DNA of 64,000 nt from the NCBI RefSeq assembly GCF_963677575.1, contig NZ_OY782038.1, positions 3,723,501 to 3,787,500 of the forward strand, read 5' to 3'. The position numbers and the translations under genes are program-made. This DNA comes from an uncultured Draconibacterium sp. (GTDB taxonomy: Bacteria > Bacteroidota > Bacteroidia > Bacteroidales > Prolixibacteraceae). The notes beneath the pieces are model-generated. The model searched no databases. It worked only from the letters and a program-made list of their open reading frames with translations, and was not told the DNA's origin. Of this stretch, positions 18,057-27,418 are shown one piece after another; the stretch's first letter is position 1; each line of letters opens with the position of its first letter.

Positions 18057-20630
18057 ATGGAAGAGAAAAAATTCATAAAGAACCCGGTTGTGGGAGAACC
18101 GGTATGGAAACGGATTATTGTAGAATCAAACGTTCCGGAAAGTCTTTCACCACTGCGCGATCTTTCAAAAAACCTTTGGTGGGTTTGGAATTCTGAAGCA
18201 CGCGAATTATTCGAACAAATTGATGCAGAAATTTGGGAAGAATGTGCGCATAACCCAATTGTTTTGCTCGACCAGGTGAGTTACAATCGTTTTAAAGAGC
18301 TGGAAAACGACGAAATGTTCATAGCCCGAATGCACGAAGTAAATGCAATGTTCAATCAATACCTGGAAGAAAGAAAGAATCTGGCTGGGCCTGAGATTGC
18401 ATATTTCAGTATGGAGTATGGCTTGCACGACAGTTTAAAAATATTCTCCGGAGGTTTAGGTATTCTGGCCGGCGACTACCTGAAAGAGGCCAGCGATATG
18501 AAAACAAACCTCATTGCTGTAGGTTTGCTGTACCGTTATGGCTATTTCAAACAAAACCTGAATTTGCATGGAGAGCAGATGGCCATCTATGATGCCCAGC
18601 AGTTTTCGAAGATTCCTGTTCAGCCGGCTCTTGATGCCAATGGCGAATGGGTGAGAGTTGAAGTGCAATACCCGGGCAGAACAGTGATTGGTCATGTTTG
18701 GCAAACCAACATCGGATCGGTGAAACTGTTCTTACTCGATACTGATCATCACGAAAACAGCGATGCCGATCGTTTTGTTACCCACCATTTATATGGCGGC
18801 GATAACGAAAACCGACTGAAACAGGAAATGTTGCTCGGTTTAGGAGGTATTCAGGCATTGAAAAAACTAGGATACAAATCAGACGTTTACCACTGTAACG
18901 AAGGACATGCCGCTTTTATTGGTATCGAGCGCATTGCCAATATGATGGCAGAGGAAAAACTGTCGTATGCCGAGGCGAAAGAAGTTGTAAATGCATCAAC
19001 CGTATTTACTACGCATACACCGGTTCCGGCGGGTCACGATTCGTTCCACAACGACTTGTTCCGTCATTATATGGATTTCTTCCCCGAAAAGCTTGGTATA
19101 AGCTGGGAGAACTTTGAAATGTTAGGAAAAGCTCGTGCCGAGGAAGACCATTTTAACATGAGTTACCTCGCCAGCAACCTGTCGCAGGGAATTAATGGTG
19201 TAAGTATGTTGCACGGCGATGTAAGTAAAGCTGTGCTTAAAAATCTTTACCAGGGTTATCTTGAAGAAGAACTGGAGATCGGTTACGTAACCAACGGTGT
19301 TCACTATCCAACGTGGGCAGCGCAAGAGTGGAAAGACATTCATAAAAGATATTTTGGCGATCAATTTCCTAATAACCAGTTGGATTTTGATGTTTGGAAA
19401 AACATTTACAATGTGCCGGATCACGAGATTTGGGAGCTGCGTAAAAAGTTGCGCCAAAAATTGATCAATTACATTAAACAGCGTTTTTCAGATAACTGGA
19501 TCAAACGTTCTGAGAATCCGAAGTTGATTACCGAGATTCTTGGAAAATTGAATCCTAATACGCTTACCATCGGTTTTGCCCGAAGGTTTGCTACTTATAA
19601 ACGTGCACACTTATTGTTCCGCAACCTCGACAGGCTGGCTAAGATCGTAAACGATCCGGAACGTCCGGTGCAGTTTATCTTTGCAGGTAAAGCACACCCG
19701 GCCGACCAGGCCGGTCAGGATCTGATCAAACACATTGTGGAAGTATCAAAACGGCCTGAATTCCGTGGAAAAATACTTTTTGTTCAGAACTACGATATGA
19801 ACCTTGCTAAAATGCTGTTGCAGGGTGTTGACGTTTGGATGAACACACCAACCCGTCCGTTGGAAGCATCGGGAACCAGTGGCGAAAAAGGAGTGATGAA
19901 CGGAACGCTTCACTTCTCAGTACTCGATGGTTGGTGGGTTGAAGGTTACCGGAAAGATGCCGGTTGGGCACTGCCTGCCGAGCGTGCTTATGATGTGCAG
20001 GATTTTCAGGATGAACTGGATGCAGAAACAATCTACAACATTTTGGAAGAAGAAGTTGTATCTGCATACTACGATCGCAACCAGTACGATATTCCTGAAA
20101 AATGGATCAGTTATGTGAAGAATACGTTGGCACATGTATCGCCAAACTTTACCACTTCGCGAATGATGCGTGATTACAAGGATCGTTATTATAATCCGCA
20201 ATACGAACGTACTCAGAAAGTGAAAGCTGATGGTTTTAAACTGGCAAAAGAGCTGGCTGCATGGAAAGAAAAAGTTGCTGCGAAATGGGATGAAGTCGAA
20301 GTGAAGAACATTGAAATTATTGATGGAATTGCACACACCATGATTATGGGCGATGATTATCCGGTAAAAGTTTCGGTTGACCTTAAAGGTTTGCAGCCCG
20401 AGGATGTTGGTTTAGAGTTGGTAATTACAGAAAGAGATAACGACGGACAGGAAAAAATTGTACGAACAATCGAATTTACTCCTGAAAAATGTGAAGGTAC
20501 AGGATGTTGTTACAAACACTCCATTTTACCTGATCATCCGGGATCGTTTGCTTATAGTTTCCGTTTGTATGCCAAACATCCGGAATTGCCACATCGCCAG
20601 GATTTCCGATTTATTAAATGGATTAGCTAA
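18057..20630 (+). CDS. glgP: Alpha-glucan (glycogen) phosphorylase, GT35, with N-terminal DUF3417
   Basis: The enzyme releases glucose-1-phosphate from alpha-1,4-glucan. Its 857 residues match the shorter bacterial/archaeal-type phosphorylase with an N-terminal DUF3417 region (PLRDLSKNLWWVWNSEA, about 32-150). The PLP lysine is K611 in GTSGEKGVMNG, followed by SVLDGWWVEGY. The substrate-side EGHAAF and THTPVPAGHD motifs are intact. It is the last gene of the alpha-glucan cluster, with an intrinsic terminator 50 bp downstream. It provides the breakdown side of the pathway that glgB and the GT4 enzyme build. Confidence 0.96.
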   Translation: MEEKKFIKNPVVGEPVWKRIIVESNVPESLSPLRDLSKNLWWVWNSEARELFEQIDAEIWEECAHNPIVLLDQVSYNRFKELENDEMFIARMHEVNAMFNQYLEERKNLAGPEIAYFSMEYGLHDSLKIFSGGLGILAGDYLKEASDMKTNLIAVGLLYRYGYFKQNLNLHGEQMAIYDAQQFSKIPVQPALDANGEWVRVEVQYPGRTVIGHVWQTNIGSVKLFLLDTDHHENSDADRFVTHHLYGGDNENRLKQEMLLGLGGIQALKKLGYKSDVYHCNEGHAAFIGIERIANMMAEEKLSYAEAKEVVNASTVFTTHTPVPAGHDSFHNDLFRHYMDFFPEKLGISWENFEMLGKARAEEDHFNMSYLASNLSQGINGVSMLHGDVSKAVLKNLYQGYLEEELEIGYVTNGVHYPTWAAQEWKDIHKRYFGDQFPNNQLDFDVWKNIYNVPDHEIWELRKKLRQKLINYIKQRFSDNWIKRSENPKLITEILGKLNPNTLTIGFARRFATYKRAHLLFRNLDRLAKIVNDPERPVQFIFAGKAHPADQAGQDLIKHIVEVSKRPEFRGKILFVQNYDMNLAKMLLQGVDVWMNTPTRPLEASGTSGEKGVMNGTLHFSVLDGWWVEGYRKDAGWALPAERAYDVQDFQDELDAETIYNILEEEVVSAYYDRNQYDIPEKWISYVKNTLAHVSPNFTTSRMMRDYKDRYYNPQYERTQKVKADGFKLAKELAAWKEKVAAKWDEVEVKNIEIIDGIAHTMIMGDDYPVKVSVDLKGLQPEDVGLELVITERDNDGQEKIVRTIEFTPEKCEGTGCCYKHSILPDHPGSFAYSFRLYAKHPELPHRQDFRFIKWIS

Positions 20631-20681
20631 TCCGGTAGTGAAAGAGTAATTTTATTTGCGAAAGCAATGAAATAAATAAAG

Positions 20682-20708
20682 AGGTGCTCGTTTGGGCACC
20701 TTTTTTTT
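20682..20708 (+). terminator. Terminator after glgP
   Basis: The stem aggtgc/gcacct has an 8 to 9 nt loop and is followed by eight T residues. It ends the alpha-glucan cluster. Confidence 0.9.
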
Positions 20709-20831
20709 GTGCCTGCAACTGTTGGTGTAATGCAACTTTAGTTTCAAAATTGCATAGAAAGCAAAATAGTAATTGGCGTCATTTTTACATTTCATCCAAA
20801 CTGTTATTTTTACGTCGTAATCAAACGTCTT

Positions 20832-20867
20832 ATGAAACGAGTCTCGGTAATTCGGGGCGAGTTTCAT
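20832..20867 (+). promoter_or_regulatory. Long hairpin upstream of the XRE-cupin gene
   Basis: atgaaacgagtctcg pairs with cggggcgagtttcat through 13 pairs (three G-U) with two internal mismatches, around the loop gtaatt. The outer arm resembles the inverted repeat before glgB at 10032. There is no T-tract, so a terminator is unlikely. Confidence 0.4.
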
Positions 20868-20903
20868 CATAGACCATAAAGGAAAAATAAATAAGAAACG
20901 AGC

Positions 20904-20951
20904 ATGAATTTTTATTCTTCAAATTCACAAACAGGAAGAATTAAAATTCAT
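20904..20951. promoter_or_regulatory. 17 bp inverted repeat, possible autoregulatory operator
   Basis: The arms atgaatttttattcttc and gaagaattaaaattcat are complementary except at one position, with a 14 bp spacer. It lies 44 bp before the start of the XRE-cupin regulator, a typical place for autoregulation, although it could instead be a leader hairpin. Confidence 0.5.
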
Positions 20952-20995
20952 CGGGAGTTACATCGAATACAAATGAAAAGAACAATTTTAATGAG

Positions 20996-21571
20996 ATGAA
21001 AAACCGGAAAAAGATTGGTAATAAAATCAAAGAGTTTCGTGAGTTCAGGCAACTTTCGCGCGGAGATTTGGCAATACAGGCTAATTTGGATGAAGCCCAG
21101 TTACAGTTGATTGAAAACGAGGGAAATGTTCCTTCGTTAGGAGTGCTAATTAAAATATCGCGTGCAATGGGCGTTCGTATTGGTACGTTTCTCGACGACC
21201 AGGAAACAATTGGTCCGGCTCTGGTAAATGCAGGCAAGGCCGAAGAAAGTCTGAGCTTTTCGACCAAAGACGAAAGTACACGTGAGCATCTGAACTTTTT
21301 CTCACTGGCGCAGGCAAAATCCGGAAGACATATGGAACCGTTTTTGGTTGAAATTGAACCTGCGGAAGAGTCGGATTATAAACTGTCGTCTCACGAAGGC
21401 GAGGAGTTTATATATGTGCTCGAAGGAAGTATTGAGATCAATTACGGAAAAGAAGTGTACCTCTTGCAAAAAGGCGATACCATCTATCTCGATTCGGTTG
21501 TTGCCCACAATATTCACTCAGCCGGCGAACAGGCAGCAAAAATGCTTGCGGTAATCTACACACCCGTATAA
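20996..21571 (+). CDS. XRE-family transcriptional regulator with C-terminal cupin domain
   Basis: This 191-residue protein has an HTH_3 domain at about 7-62 (LSRGDLAIQANLDEAQLQLIE) and a cupin_2 sensor at about 115-185 (HEGEEFIYVLEGSIEI, LQKGDTIYLDS, HNIHSAG). Such regulators usually bind a small ligand or metal through the cupin and control the next gene. The acyl-CoA synthetase gene follows after 15 bp, so it probably senses a carboxylic acid or its CoA ester. A strong inverted repeat at 20904-20951 is a plausible binding site. Confidence 0.9.
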   Translation: MKNRKKIGNKIKEFREFRQLSRGDLAIQANLDEAQLQLIENEGNVPSLGVLIKISRAMGVRIGTFLDDQETIGPALVNAGKAEESLSFSTKDESTREHLNFFSLAQAKSGRHMEPFLVEIEPAEESDYKLSSHEGEEFIYVLEGSIEINYGKEVYLLQKGDTIYLDSVVAHNIHSAGEQAAKMLAVIYTPV

Positions 21572-21586
21572 TTTAAAAATGTTTTC

Positions 21587-23239
21587 ATGCAACTACTTGA
21601 TTATACCTTAGGAAATATACTGGAAAAATGGGCCTTCGAAACGCCAGACAAAGATTTTATTGTTTATCCCGATCGTAACCTGCGGTTTTCGTATAAACAG
21701 TTTAACGAACGGGTAGACCGCCTGGCAAAAGGGCTGCTTTTTATCGGTATAAAACCGGGTGATAAAGTAGGTGTTTGGGCAAAAAATGTTCCCGATTGGA
21801 CCACGCTGATGTTTGCCACGGCCAAAATTGGGGCAATTCTGGTAACGGTTAATACCAATTATAAATTATCGGAACTGGAATACATATTGAAAAATGCCGA
21901 TATAAATTCGCTTTTTATTGTTGACGGTTACCGCGATAGCGATTATGTAAAAATGCTGTTCGAGCTGGTGCCCGAGCTAAGATCACAGCCACGCGGTAAA
22001 CTGAAATCTGATAAATTTCCGGAGCTTAAAAATGTGGGATTTATTGGTCAGCAGAAACATCGCGGAATGTACAACACCGATGAATTGATGTTGCTGGGAA
22101 GCCACATCGACGACTTGGAATTGGAAAGCGTAAAAGTAGCACTCAATTGCCACGATGTGGTGAATATGCAATACACCTCAGGAACTACTGGTTTCCCGAA
22201 AGGTGTAATGCTTTCTCACCACAATATTCTGAATAACGGATTTGCAACCGGCGAGTGCATGAAATATACCGAAGACGATCGCTTGTTGGTTTGTGTGCCA
22301 TTATTCCATTGTTTTGGTTGCGTGCTGGCCATGTGTTCTATCGTTACGCACGGAGCTACAATGGTATTTACCGAGGATTTTGATCCTTTACTGGTTCTGG
22401 CGTCTGTGCAAAAAGAAAAATGTACGGCGCTTTATGGTGTGCCGACCATGTTTATTGCCGAGTTAAATCATCCGATGTTCGATATGTTTGATCTGTCGTC
22501 GTTGCGCACAGGAATAATGGCGGGGGCACTTTGCCCCATCGAAACCATGCGTCAGGTGATGGATAAAATGAACATGAAAGACATTATTATTGTGTATGGC
22601 TTAACCGAAAGTTCGCCCGGAATGACTGCTACCCGTACTCATAATTCGGTTGAAGTTCGGTCTACCACAGTTGGTTTCGAATTCCCGAATGTTGAGGTGA
22701 AAATTGTAAATCCGGAAACCGGCGAAGAATGTAAACAGGGCGATCAGGGTGAAATCTGCTGCCGGGGTTACAATGTAATGAAAGGCTACTACAACAATCC
22801 GGAAGAAACAGCAAATGTTATCGATAAGGAAGGCTGGTTGCATTCGGGTGATTTGGCGGTAAAAACCGAAGATGGATTTTATAAAATTACTGGCCGTATA
22901 AAAGATATGATCGTTCGCGGTGGTGAAAATATATACCCGCGCGAGATTGAAAATTACCTTTATCGTTTGCCGCAAATCGAGGCAGTTGAAGTTGCAGGTG
23001 TTCCAAGCCCAAAATATGGCGAAGCAGTTGGTGCCTTTATTAAACTCAAAAAAGGAGAAACACTCAGCGAGGAAGAGATCGTTGATTTCTGCCGCGGAAA
23101 TATTGCCCGGTTTAAAATTCCGAAGTACATCTTTTTTGTTGATGAATTCCCGATGACCGCCAGTGGAAAGATCCAAAAATACAAAATGAGCGAAATGTCG
23201 CTAGAACTATGTAAAAATCAGGGCATAGAGATTATTTAA
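21587..23239 (+). CDS. AMP-binding acyl-CoA synthetase (medium/long-chain fatty acid CoA ligase-like)
   Basis: The protein has 550 residues of the ANL superfamily. The P-loop YTSGTTGFPKG is at 196-206, the A5 motif is VYGLTESSPG, the A7-A8 region includes WLHSGDLAV and GRIKDMIVRGGENIYP, and the adenylation Lys is K528 in SGKIQ. It activates a fatty or related acid with ATP and CoA; exact chain length cannot be read from sequence. It is co-transcribed with the upstream XRE-cupin regulator (15 bp gap). Confidence 0.9.
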   Translation: MQLLDYTLGNILEKWAFETPDKDFIVYPDRNLRFSYKQFNERVDRLAKGLLFIGIKPGDKVGVWAKNVPDWTTLMFATAKIGAILVTVNTNYKLSELEYILKNADINSLFIVDGYRDSDYVKMLFELVPELRSQPRGKLKSDKFPELKNVGFIGQQKHRGMYNTDELMLLGSHIDDLELESVKVALNCHDVVNMQYTSGTTGFPKGVMLSHHNILNNGFATGECMKYTEDDRLLVCVPLFHCFGCVLAMCSIVTHGATMVFTEDFDPLLVLASVQKEKCTALYGVPTMFIAELNHPMFDMFDLSSLRTGIMAGALCPIETMRQVMDKMNMKDIIIVYGLTESSPGMTATRTHNSVEVRSTTVGFEFPNVEVKIVNPETGEECKQGDQGEICCRGYNVMKGYYNNPEETANVIDKEGWLHSGDLAVKTEDGFYKITGRIKDMIVRGGENIYPREIENYLYRLPQIEAVEVAGVPSPKYGEAVGAFIKLKKGETLSEEEIVDFCRGNIARFKIPKYIFFVDEFPMTASGKIQKYKMSEMSLELCKNQGIEII

Positions 23240-23437
23240 CACAAGTGTCATCAATTCAATCTATGGGAAATCTATGCCTGATTGGTAGAATTGAATATTA
23301 TTTTGATCTTTTTTAACAAGTTACAATCTGCAAGGGAAAAACAAAAAACGCTATCATTTTTAATTCTCCTAACAATTTCAATTAGGGTTTCGTTTAATTT
23401 CTCTGTATTCACTTAAAAGCAGTAAATCGGCCGGATT

Positions 23438-23612
23438 CTGCTGCCGAAGAGTATTGATTTTTGTCATGTTTTCGGCATCTAAAAAGCGCAATTTTCGCAG
23501 CTGTTCAGAAAAGCAGTTTTTTTATGAGTATTTAATTACCACTGCGAAGGGTAATTGATTAGACAGCACAGAGTTTTTTGAAGCCATTTGCAAAACGCAA
23601 GTGGCTTTTTTA
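23438..23612 (+). ncRNA. Candidate structured non-coding RNA of unknown family
   Basis: About 175 nt with four consecutive potential stem-loops end in an intrinsic terminator. The upstream acyl-CoA synthetase stops about 200 bp earlier, which is far for its own terminator. I could not match it to 6S, SRP, tmRNA or RNase P consensus features. Confidence 0.25.
23581..23611 (+). terminator. Intrinsic terminator upstream of pyrH
   Basis: aagccatttgc pairs with gcaagtggctt (one G-U) around aaaac and is followed by ttttta. Confidence 0.8.
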
Positions 23613-23744
23613 TTCGTGAAACTCAGATTTCAATAACGCGATGCATTGAAATATGTTAGTTGAACAAATCCCGATCGCTAGGCGCATCGGGAAATTTCTA
23701 TCGATTAACTATAAAACCATTTCCTGTTTTAATTAAGGTTGTGC

Positions 23745-23752
23745 TATATTTG
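23745..23752 (+). promoter_or_regulatory. Candidate pyrH promoter -7 box
   Basis: tatatttg matches TAnnTTTG exactly and lies 25 bp before the pyrH ATG. Confidence 0.5.
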
Positions 23753-23776
23753 TGCATCAAAAAAACGCAAATAATC

Positions 23777-24487
23777 ATGGTAAAATACAAACGCATTCTA
23801 CTAAAACTCAGCGGCGAATCGTTGATGGGTGATCAGCAATACGGAATTGACCAGCAACGACTAGGTGATTACGCCGAAGAGATTGCAGAGATTGTAAAAT
23901 CTGGCGTGCAGGTTGGAATTGTAATTGGCGGCGGTAACATTTTTCGCGGATTAAGCGGAGCGGCAAAAGGTTTCGATCGTGTAAAAGGTGACCAAATGGG
24001 GATGTTGGCTACGGTAATAAACAGCCTGGCTTTAAACTCTGCATTGGTGGCTCAGGGAATTAAATCGAAAGTGCTCACTGCAATCCGCATGGAACCTGTT
24101 GGTGAATTCTACTCGAAAGACAAAGCTGTTGAGGCTTTAGAAAATGGCGAAGTAGTAATAATATCTGGTGGAACCGGTAATCCGTACTTTACTACTGATA
24201 CTGCAAGTGCCTTGCGTGGAATCGAAATTGAAGCCGATGTTATGCTAAAAGGAACCCGCGTTGACGGTATTTATACAGCCGATCCGGAAAAGGACAAAAC
24301 TGCCACCAAGTTCGATAAAATCAGTTTCGACGAAATTTATAATCGTAACCTCCGAATAATGGATCTTACTGCTACCACATTGTGCAAAGAAAACAATTTG
24401 CCGATTTATGTTTTCAACATGGATCAAAAGGGTAGTTTGCAGAGAGTTATGAGTGGCGAGGATCTCGGAACTTTGGTTCATAGCTAA
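23777..24487 (+). CDS. pyrH: UMP kinase
   Basis: The enzyme phosphorylates UMP to UDP in pyrimidine nucleotide synthesis. The ATG at 23777 was chosen because it gives the conserved N-terminus MVKYKRILLKLSGESL and follows the promoter box, whereas the open frame starting at 23660 adds 39 non-conserved residues. The 236-residue product has the amino acid kinase fold with GGGNIFRG, VKGDQMGMLAT and GTGNPYFTTDTAS. It is followed by frr, a common bacterial pairing. Confidence 0.97.
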   Translation: MVKYKRILLKLSGESLMGDQQYGIDQQRLGDYAEEIAEIVKSGVQVGIVIGGGNIFRGLSGAAKGFDRVKGDQMGMLATVINSLALNSALVAQGIKSKVLTAIRMEPVGEFYSKDKAVEALENGEVVIISGGTGNPYFTTDTASALRGIEIEADVMLKGTRVDGIYTADPEKDKTATKFDKISFDEIYNRNLRIMDLTATTLCKENNLPIYVFNMDQKGSLQRVMSGEDLGTLVHS

Positions 24488-24528
24488 GCTTGATTTATTT
24501 GAAATAGGAATAAATTGAGTAAAAAATT

Positions 24529-24557
24529 TTTGGGAATTTATATTTTTTCTATATTTG
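24529..24557 (+). promoter_or_regulatory. Candidate frr promoter
   Basis: The boxes tttg (24529-24532) and tatatttg (24550-24557) are 17 bp apart, near the Bacteroidota spacing. The frr start lies 37 bp downstream, so frr may also be transcribed independently of pyrH. Confidence 0.5.
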
Positions 24558-24594
24558 CTGACAGTCCACAGTTGGATAGACAGTGTTATTACCG

Positions 24595-25158
24595 ATGCAA
24601 GAAGAAGTAGAATTTATTTTAGATCATTGTAAAGAGAAAATGGCAGCTGCCGTTGAACACCTTGAGAAGGAATTGGTTCACATCCGTGCAGGTAAAGCAA
24701 ATCCGTCCATGTTGGATGGAGTTCATGTGGAATATTATGGTAGTCAGACGCCACTAAATCAGGTTTCTAACGTGAGTACACCTGATGCACGAACAATTGC
24801 AGTTCAACCTTGGGAAAAGAATTTGATCCCGGAAATTGAGAAAGCAATTCAAAATGCAAATCTGGGATTAAACCCGGATAACAACGGCGAGATTATTAGA
24901 ATTAATATTCCGGTACTGACTGAAGAAAGACGAAGAGGTTTGGTAAAACAAGCCCATCAGGAAGGCGAAAACGCAAAAGTAAGCGTTCGCGGTGCACGAA
25001 AAGATTCGAACGATAGCCTTAAGAAACTTCTAAAAGAAGGTTTGTCAGAGGATATCGAGAAAGACGCGGAAGCGGAAGTGCAAAAAATGACTGATGATTT
25101 TGGTAAGAAGATCGACGCCTTGGTGGAAGCCAAGGAAGAAGATATAATGACTATTTAA
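24595..25158 (+). CDS. frr: Ribosome recycling factor
   Basis: RRF splits post-termination ribosomes together with EF-G. I chose the ATG at 24595 (MQEEVEFILDHCKEKM); an upstream GTG at 24583 would add only four residues. The 187-residue length and the motifs VHIRAGKANPSMLDG, PWEKNLIPEIEKAI and PVLTEERRRGLVKQA are those of the family. A strong terminator follows. Confidence 0.97.
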   Translation: MQEEVEFILDHCKEKMAAAVEHLEKELVHIRAGKANPSMLDGVHVEYYGSQTPLNQVSNVSTPDARTIAVQPWEKNLIPEIEKAIQNANLGLNPDNNGEIIRINIPVLTEERRRGLVKQAHQEGENAKVSVRGARKDSNDSLKKLLKEGLSEDIEKDAEAEVQKMTDDFGKKIDALVEAKEEDIMTI

Positions 25159-25211
25159 TTGTTTCTAGTTTTCTGTTTTCTGAACATTGTTTAATTGTTT
25201 TCATGGCTTTG

Positions 25212-25240
25212 AGGCAGCTTGTAGAAGCTGCCTTTTTTTT
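25212..25240 (+). terminator. Terminator after frr
   Basis: aggcagctt pairs perfectly with aagctgcct around gtag, followed by seven further T residues. It lies between frr and the convergent DUF3267 gene. Confidence 0.93.
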
Positions 25241-25250
25241 GCCCTAAACT

Positions 25251-25886
25251 TTACTTCTTTCTGAAGTAATAACTTTTTCGCTCCTCTTTAATATCAAATG
25301 TAAATACTTCTGAATGTGTGGAATGGAACACAGAAAGTAAGCCGATATCGCCGGCGCAGAACAAACTGTGTATACACATGATGAGAGCAAACACATAAAC
25401 CAACGGATGGCCGAAAAAGATAATGATTCCAACTAGAGTGATCAGTTTAACAACAACCAGCGGAGCAAGAGCAACAAAGGTAAACTGCTCCCGATTAAAA
25501 ACATGGCGGTCGGCTTCAGCATAAAAGATAAATTTTTTGAAATACGCACCGTACCTTACATTTTTGGTACCGGTAAGTTTTATGGCAATTCCATGCAGTA
25601 CTTCGTGAATGATAACAAGCAGTGTTACACAAAAAACAATAGCTCCGATACTGTACCACAGTGGTTCATATGTGCCTTTGAAACTAAAAACCAGCGCTCG
25701 TGTAATAATGAATAAACCCAGAAGTACCATTGCTGCCTGGTACACGATAAATCCTTTAACCAGCCAACCACCTTTTTCCAGTTGCGTAAGTACAAACGAT
25801 TTAATTTCATCATGTTCCAGTTCCGCCAGAAGTTCGTAGTTATCTCCGTTTTTTAATTCTTCAATTGATGGATTATTCCTTTTCAT
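25251..25886 (-). CDS. DUF3267 membrane protein, putative zincin
   Basis: This 211-residue protein has about four transmembrane helices. The second half of the membrane domain carries HEVLH (H94, E95, H98), the HExxH zinc motif seen in DUF3267 proteins, which are thought to be intramembrane or membrane-linked metallopeptidases. Substrate is unknown. Its start overlaps the end of the upstream flippase gene by 14 bp, so the two are coupled and may act at the same envelope step. Confidence 0.8.
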   Translation of the reverse strand: MKRNNPSIEELKNGDNYELLAELEHDEIKSFVLTQLEKGGWLVKGFIVYQAAMVLLGLFIITRALVFSFKGTYEPLWYSIGAIVFCVTLLVIIHEVLHGIAIKLTGTKNVRYGAYFKKFIFYAEADRHVFNREQFTFVALAPLVVVKLITLVGIIIFFGHPLVYVFALIMCIHSLFCAGDIGLLSVFHSTHSEVFTFDIKEERKSYYFRKK

Positions 25887-27321
25887 ACCGAATGATCTGA
25901 TAGAGATCTTTTAAGTTAAAAAGCCTGAACAATACCGCAAGAATTACGGAGCCTGACAACATTGCAAGGTAGCCGTAAAACCATTGACCGATTTGTTTCG
26001 ATACCAGCCCGACAACAACGATTGCTCCGGTAAAGAGCGCTAACTGAAGTATATAAGAAATCTGAGGTTTTATCTTAAAAATAAAAAGGGCAAGGGCGAG
26101 TTGTGTAAGTCCGGTAAAGAGCTGGGTGGCTAAACTTGCATAGGCCGATCCGTAAGCCATAAATCGAGGAATTAGCACCAGATTTAGTACAATATTCAAC
26201 ACCATTCCGCAAAAAGCCATAATGTTCAGCTGTTTCATGCTGCCATTGGCGGTTAATAATGTGCCAAAAATGTAGGTACAGGCAATGCCAATAAACCCGG
26301 TCATCAGAATTCCCAGAATACCTGATGAATGTTCAGTGCTTGAAGTATAAAGCGCTCCCATAATCTCGTTATCGTAGAAAATACTTGAGACAGCAATGAT
26401 AATAGCCGGCACAATTAAAAGTGTAAAAGAAAGTTTTGCCATCTGCCCGACATGCTTTTTTTGTTTGATCATTTTCGCAAAAATCGGGAGCAGTAATCCG
26501 GCGAAAAGTAAACCAAAAGTCGATACGGCATCCAGCAAACGAAACGAGTGGGCATAAATACCGGCCTGCTCTTTACCAATTGGGTGCGGGAGCAGGCGTT
26601 CAAGCATTACGGAATCAATTCGGTTGTAAAACGACATCAGCAAAATAAGCAGTGCGTAAGGATATGATTTTCGAAGAAATACCCGAAAGAAAGAAAGGTT
26701 GAACCGCAATTTTATGCGCCCCGATTTTGCAAGCACGACAACAAAAGTAGTTATGGCTGTCAGCACGTACGCCATGGTTTGTATGTAAACGTACCATTCG
26801 ATAGAGAATTGGATAGTTGTCCACGACGTGAAAAGTAAAATACCACATAAAACCAGCATAATACTCCGGTCTAAAACCGAAATTAAACTGTCGGTGCGGA
26901 ATAGATGTAACGCGCTGAGATTGGACCTTAAATAAAGCGTGAAAGAGATTAGAAACTGGTTAAATATCAAAAAGAACAGCAAGTGAAACTGGATGTTGTT
27001 GTACCCAATAATGGCCGCAATTCCTAAACTAAAAATGGTATAAATAATTGCGAGGACTATCTTCAGGCCAATGATGTTGGAAAGGTGTTTCGGCAACAAG
27101 AAATTATGCTGTGCAATGTTGCGGTTGTTATAGTTGGTAATCCCAACATCGAGCAGAATATTAAGCAACATCGAGAAGTTGAACAACGCGAAATACAGAC
27201 CAAAAGTTTCGTCGCCAACAGTGTTTTGCACCGTCCTGTCGATACCAAAAATCCAGATTGGTTTTATCAGCAGATTCAGGAAAAGTAATAATAGCAGGTT
27301 GGTTACAAATTTGCGTTTCAA
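25873..27321 (-). CDS. Oligosaccharide flippase family (Wzx/MATE-like) membrane protein
   Basis: The 482-residue hydrophobic protein has about 12 to 14 transmembrane helices and the MurJ/Wzx-like pattern (YALLILLMSFYNRIDSVML near residue 220). It probably flips a lipid-linked oligosaccharide across the inner membrane. A glycosyltransferase gene is divergently transcribed 97 bp away, which fits an envelope polysaccharide role. No complete polysaccharide cluster surrounds it, so the product is unknown. Confidence 0.85.
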   Translation of the reverse strand: MKRKFVTNLLLLLFLNLLIKPIWIFGIDRTVQNTVGDETFGLYFALFNFSMLLNILLDVGITNYNNRNIAQHNFLLPKHLSNIIGLKIVLAIIYTIFSLGIAAIIGYNNIQFHLLFFLIFNQFLISFTLYLRSNLSALHLFRTDSLISVLDRSIMLVLCGILLFTSWTTIQFSIEWYVYIQTMAYVLTAITTFVVVLAKSGRIKLRFNLSFFRVFLRKSYPYALLILLMSFYNRIDSVMLERLLPHPIGKEQAGIYAHSFRLLDAVSTFGLLFAGLLLPIFAKMIKQKKHVGQMAKLSFTLLIVPAIIIAVSSIFYDNEIMGALYTSSTEHSSGILGILMTGFIGIACTYIFGTLLTANGSMKQLNIMAFCGMVLNIVLNLVLIPRFMAYGSAYASLATQLFTGLTQLALALFIFKIKPQISYILQLALFTGAIVVVGLVSKQIGQWFYGYLAMLSGSVILAVLFRLFNLKDLYQIIRYEKE

Positions 27322-27418
27322 AACACCATGTTTCTTGAATTGTATCTAGAATTTGAACGCTTAAAAGTAACAAATATTTGAACAGACTTTGTACATTTAC
27401 GAAAAATCGACAGCACTT

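Larger units (their letters stand above)
23240..23776. other. Intergenic region before pyrH, structured
   Basis: No protein gene was seen in 537 bp. The segment 23438-23612 holds successive hairpins: tgccgaa/ttcggca, gcg/cgc, aattacc/ggtaatt, and the T-tailed stem at 23581. A small RNA is possible, but no family was recognised. The pyrH promoter box lies at 23745. Confidence 0.5.

Noticed and set aside
23660..23776. N-terminal extension of pyrH
   Set aside because: The 39 extra residues are not conserved and the promoter box at 23745 lies within the extension.
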